This document shows positions 62,008 through 64,000 of a stretch of DNA of 64,000 bases, in pieces; the first letter of the stretch is position 1; every line of letters begins with the position of its first letter. The notes below the pieces were generated by a model that was given only the letters and a program-made list of their open reading frames with translations, ran no database searches and was not told where the DNA came from. Position numbers and translations under genes: made by a program. Source of the DNA: Aquibium oceanicum (GTDB taxonomy: Bacteria; Pseudomonadota; Alphaproteobacteria; Rhizobiales; Rhizobiaceae); the NCBI RefSeq assembly GCF_001889605.1, contig NZ_CP018171.1, forward strand, positions 3,804,501-3,868,500, given 5' to 3'.

Positions 62008-63021
62008 TCAGCGCTCGTACTTCTTCACCGTCTGCTCGATCGCGCCGAAGATCGAGTGCCCGGCCTTGTCCTTCATCTCGATGCGAACCGTATCGCCGAA
62101 CCGCATGAATGGAGTCACCGGCTTGCCGGTGTCGATCGTCTCGATCGTGCGAATCTCGGCGATGCAGGAATAGCCGGCGCCGCCCTGCTCGATCGGTTTG
62201 CCGGGGCCGCCGTCGAGCTTGTTCGAAACCGTGCCGGAACCGATGATCGCTCCGGCGGAAAGCGGGCGCGTCCTGGCGGCATGGGCGATGAGGGTCGGGA
62301 AATCGAACGTCATGTCGACGCCCGCGTCCGCACGGCCGAAGGGTTTTCCGTTGAAGTCGACCATCAGCGGCAGGTGCAGCTTTCCGCCGTCCCAGGCGTC
62401 GCCGAGTTCGTCGGGCGTGACGGCGACCGGAGAGAAGGCCGAGGACGGCTTGGACTGGAAGAAGCCGAAACCTTTGCCGAGCTCCGCCGGGATCAGTCCG
62501 CGCAGCGAAACGTCGTTGACCAGCACGACCAGCCGGATCGCCGCGCGCGCCTCCTCGATACCGGCTCCCATGGGTACGTCGTCGACGATCACGGCGACCT
62601 CACCCTCCATGTCGATGCCCCAGGCCTCATCGGCCATCAGGATCGGGTCACGAGGCGCCAGGAAGCTGTCGGAGCCGCCCTGGTACATCAGCGGGTCGGA
62701 CCAGAAGCTGTCGGGCATTTCGGCATTGCGCGCCTTACGCACGAGTTCGACGTGGTTGACGTAGGCCGAACCGTCTGCCCACTGGTAGGCGCGCGGCAGC
62801 GGCGACAGCACGTCGTGCTCGTGGAAACGCTCGAAGGGGACCGCGCCGTGCTCAAGGCTCTCGGCCAGCGCTTCCAGATGCGCTGAGATGCGCTTCCAGT
62901 CGTCGAGAGCGGCCTGTAGCGTCGGCGCGAGAAAGGACGCGTCCGTACAGCGGGTGAGATCGCGGGAGGCGACCACCAGTCGTCCGTCGCGTTTTCCGTT
63001 CCTGATCGTCGCTAGCTTCAA
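62008..63021 (-). CDS. Fumarylacetoacetate hydrolase family protein
   Basis: A 337-residue enzyme with the FAH fold. It has DMEGEVAVIVDDVPMGA with a metal-binding Glu, LVNDVSLRGLIPAELGKGFGFFQSKPSSAFSPVAVTPDELGDAWDGGKLHLPL, and AIIGSGTVSNKLDGG. In this setting it probably completes tyrosine breakdown by splitting fumarylacetoacetate to fumarate and acetoacetate. The start is a TTG at 63021 with GGGAG eight bases upstream. It is divergent from a MarR-type regulator gene. Confidence 0.87.
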   Translation of the reverse strand: MKLATIRNGKRDGRLVVASRDLTRCTDASFLAPTLQAALDDWKRISAHLEALAESLEHGAVPFERFHEHDVLSPLPRAYQWADGSAYVNHVELVRKARNAEMPDSFWSDPLMYQGGSDSFLAPRDPILMADEAWGIDMEGEVAVIVDDVPMGAGIEEARAAIRLVVLVNDVSLRGLIPAELGKGFGFFQSKPSSAFSPVAVTPDELGDAWDGGKLHLPLMVDFNGKPFGRADAGVDMTFDFPTLIAHAARTRPLSAGAIIGSGTVSNKLDGGPGKPIEQGGAGYSCIAEIRTIETIDTGKPVTPFMRFGDTVRIEMKDKAGHSIFGAIEQTVKKYER

Positions 63022-63116
63022 GGTCTGCGCTCCCTCGGCTTCAAGGCCCGTTTGACGGGTCCCGTATTTCGTTGCATCCGTAACCGTCGAGAATGTAACC
63101 ATCGAGCGGAACGGCG

Positions 63117-63584
63117 ATGATCGCGGAGAAGGAGCACGGCGCAAACCGCGCGGCAAGCCTGGAACTGGAGAATTTTCTTCCCTATCGGCTGAACCGGCTG
63201 GCCGATGCGGTGAGCCGGGAGTTCCAGAAAATCTACAAGGATCGCTACGGCCTGACGCGTCCCGAATGGCGCCTTCTCGCCACGCTGGGTCAATACGGCA
63301 CCATGACGGCGACCGACATCGGTAGCCATTCCGCCATGCACAAGACCAAGGTGAGCCGCGCCGTCTCGGCGCTGGAGAAGCGCAACTGGCTGGCGCGCGA
63401 GACGGACCGGATCGACCGCCGCATCGAGCGGCTCAGCCTGACGAAGATCGGCAACCGGACGTATCGCGAACTCGTGCCGCTGGCGCGCGCGTTCGAGTCA
63501 GACTTGCTTTCAGGGCTGGAGCCGTCCGACAGGCAGTCTTTGCTTGCGGGGCTGGATGCACTCGAGCGCGGCCTCGCGGGTTGA
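63117..63584 (+). CDS. MarR-family transcriptional regulator
   Basis: A 155-residue winged-helix regulator: LTRPEWRLLATLGQYGTMTATDIGSHSAMHKTKVSRAVSALEKRNWLARETDRIDRRIERLSLTKIG, with the dimerisation helices at both ends. It is divergent from the fumarylacetoacetate hydrolase gene with 95 bases between, so by position it is likely to repress that gene in response to a tyrosine-catabolic intermediate. The ligand is not inferable from sequence. Confidence 0.9.
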   Translation: MIAEKEHGANRAASLELENFLPYRLNRLADAVSREFQKIYKDRYGLTRPEWRLLATLGQYGTMTATDIGSHSAMHKTKVSRAVSALEKRNWLARETDRIDRRIERLSLTKIGNRTYRELVPLARAFESDLLSGLEPSDRQSLLAGLDALERGLAG

Positions 63585-63618
63585 AAACGACCAGTGCCAC
63601 CATCGCGTCGGCGATGTC

Positions 63619-64000
63619 TCACCAGTCCAGCACCACCTTGCCCGAATTGCCGCTCTTCATGGCCTCGAAACCGTCGATGTAGTCGTCCACGCCCAACCGA
63701 TGCGTGATAAGGCCGGAGACGTCGAGCGGACCCTGTACCAGCGCGATCATCTTGTACCAGGTCTCGAACATCTCGCGACCGTAGATGCCTTTCAGGGTCA
63801 GCATCTTGAAGATGACCTTGTTCCAGTCGATCTCGAAGCCGGTTGGTGCGATGCCGAGGATGGCGATCTTGCCACCATTGTTCATCGTGTCGATCATGTC
63901 GCGAAACGCCGCCGCGGAGCCCGACATTTCGAGCCCGACGTCGAAGCCCTCACGCATGCCCTCCTCGGCCATCACGTCGGCGAGCTTTTCCCGCGATGCG
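63619..64000 (-). CDS. tdh: L-threonine 3-dehydrogenase (3' part only)
   Basis: The C-terminal 126 codons; the gene continues past the right edge. The visible part ([91 protein letters not shown]) matches Tdh closely. Tdh oxidises L-threonine to 2-amino-3-oxobutyrate with NAD. It converges on the MarR gene with 34 bases between stops. The zinc-binding N-terminal half is outside the window. Confidence 0.94.
   Translation of the reverse strand, partial: ASREKLADVMAEEGMREGFDVGLEMSGSAAAFRDMIDTMNNGGKIAILGIAPTGFEIDWNKVIFKMLTLKGIYGREMFETWYKMIALVQGPLDVSGLITHRLGVDDYIDGFEAMKSGNSGKVVLDW

Noticed and set aside
63022-63116. A MarR operator between the fumarylacetoacetate hydrolase and MarR genes
   Set aside because: Only a 5-bp inverted repeat (CCCGT-TTG-ACGGG) and weak half-sites were seen; not enough to call a site.

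Overview
The window comes from a high-GC alphaproteobacterium of the order Hyphomicrobiales, most likely a Mesorhizobium- or Aminobacter-like member of the Phyllobacteriaceae. This is inferred from gene neighbourhoods: separate petA-petB-petC genes, a MoxR/DUF58/DUF4159 operon, a BigR-type sulfur operon, and a tRNA-Phe used as an integration site. The genus cannot be fixed from sequence reading alone. Most of the window is ordinary core or metabolic chromosome; the clearest accessory block is at the left.

1-922: end of a leftward operon with a HAD phosphatase translationally coupled to a SorC-type sugar-responsive regulator that runs off the left edge. 923-8468: a 7.5 kb island bounded by a 17-bp direct repeat of the tRNA-Phe 3' end, with the intact tRNA-Phe at its right boundary. 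It carries a LuxR-type regulator fused to a degenerate alpha/beta hydrolase, several Sec-exported proteins (a tandem-repeat family, a cyanovirin-type lectin, a cysteine-rich domain protein), a gene frameshifted in a C tract, and a decayed IS256-type transposase. No integrase gene remains. 8452-16333: tRNA-Phe, yacG, apt, the cytochrome bc1 operon petABC, an O-acetyltransferase pair (MBOAT plus AlgJ/AlgX-like) and small unknown genes. 16342-20460: two ABC exporter half-transporters. 20742-25420: trmL, hemF, cca, a CoA-type Nudix gene and DUF1285. 25560-32405: a four-gene MoxR/DUF58/BatA-DUF4159/large-membrane-protein operon.

32451-38869: unlinked housekeeping and stress genes (GNAT, glutathionyl-hydroquinone-reductase-type GST, Nudix, metallophosphoesterase, membrane class III adenylate cyclase, alpha/beta hydrolase). 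38906-40909: leuA behind what looks like a leaderless Leu-codon leader peptide and attenuator. 41269-49574: pcaD followed by fadB-like, acyl-CoA ligase, thiolase and two acyl-CoA dehydrogenase genes in the order of the Rhodopseudomonas palustris pimFABCD dicarboxylate-degradation operon, with a palindromic operator over the promoter. 49891-55287: an FNT channel, then a BigR/SqrR-like repressor and its sulfide/persulfide operon (two YeeE-type permeases, persulfide dioxygenase, DUF442 rhodanese-like enzyme, SulP transporter). 55281-58442: a TRAP transporter (dctPQM order). 58608-63584: tyrosine catabolism (Lrp-type regulator, hppD, fumarylacetoacetate hydrolase, MarR) interrupted by an intact VapBC toxin-antitoxin pair and a DinB protein. 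The right edge cuts L-threonine 3-dehydrogenase.

The least expected signals are the tRNA-Phe island, the leuA leader, a candidate 15-codon leader peptide with three consecutive CGA codons upstream of the GNAT gene, an 18-codon peptide upstream of the ABC exporters, and a vapC relic between leuA and pcaD. All functional statements rest on motif recognition; no database search or folding program was run.
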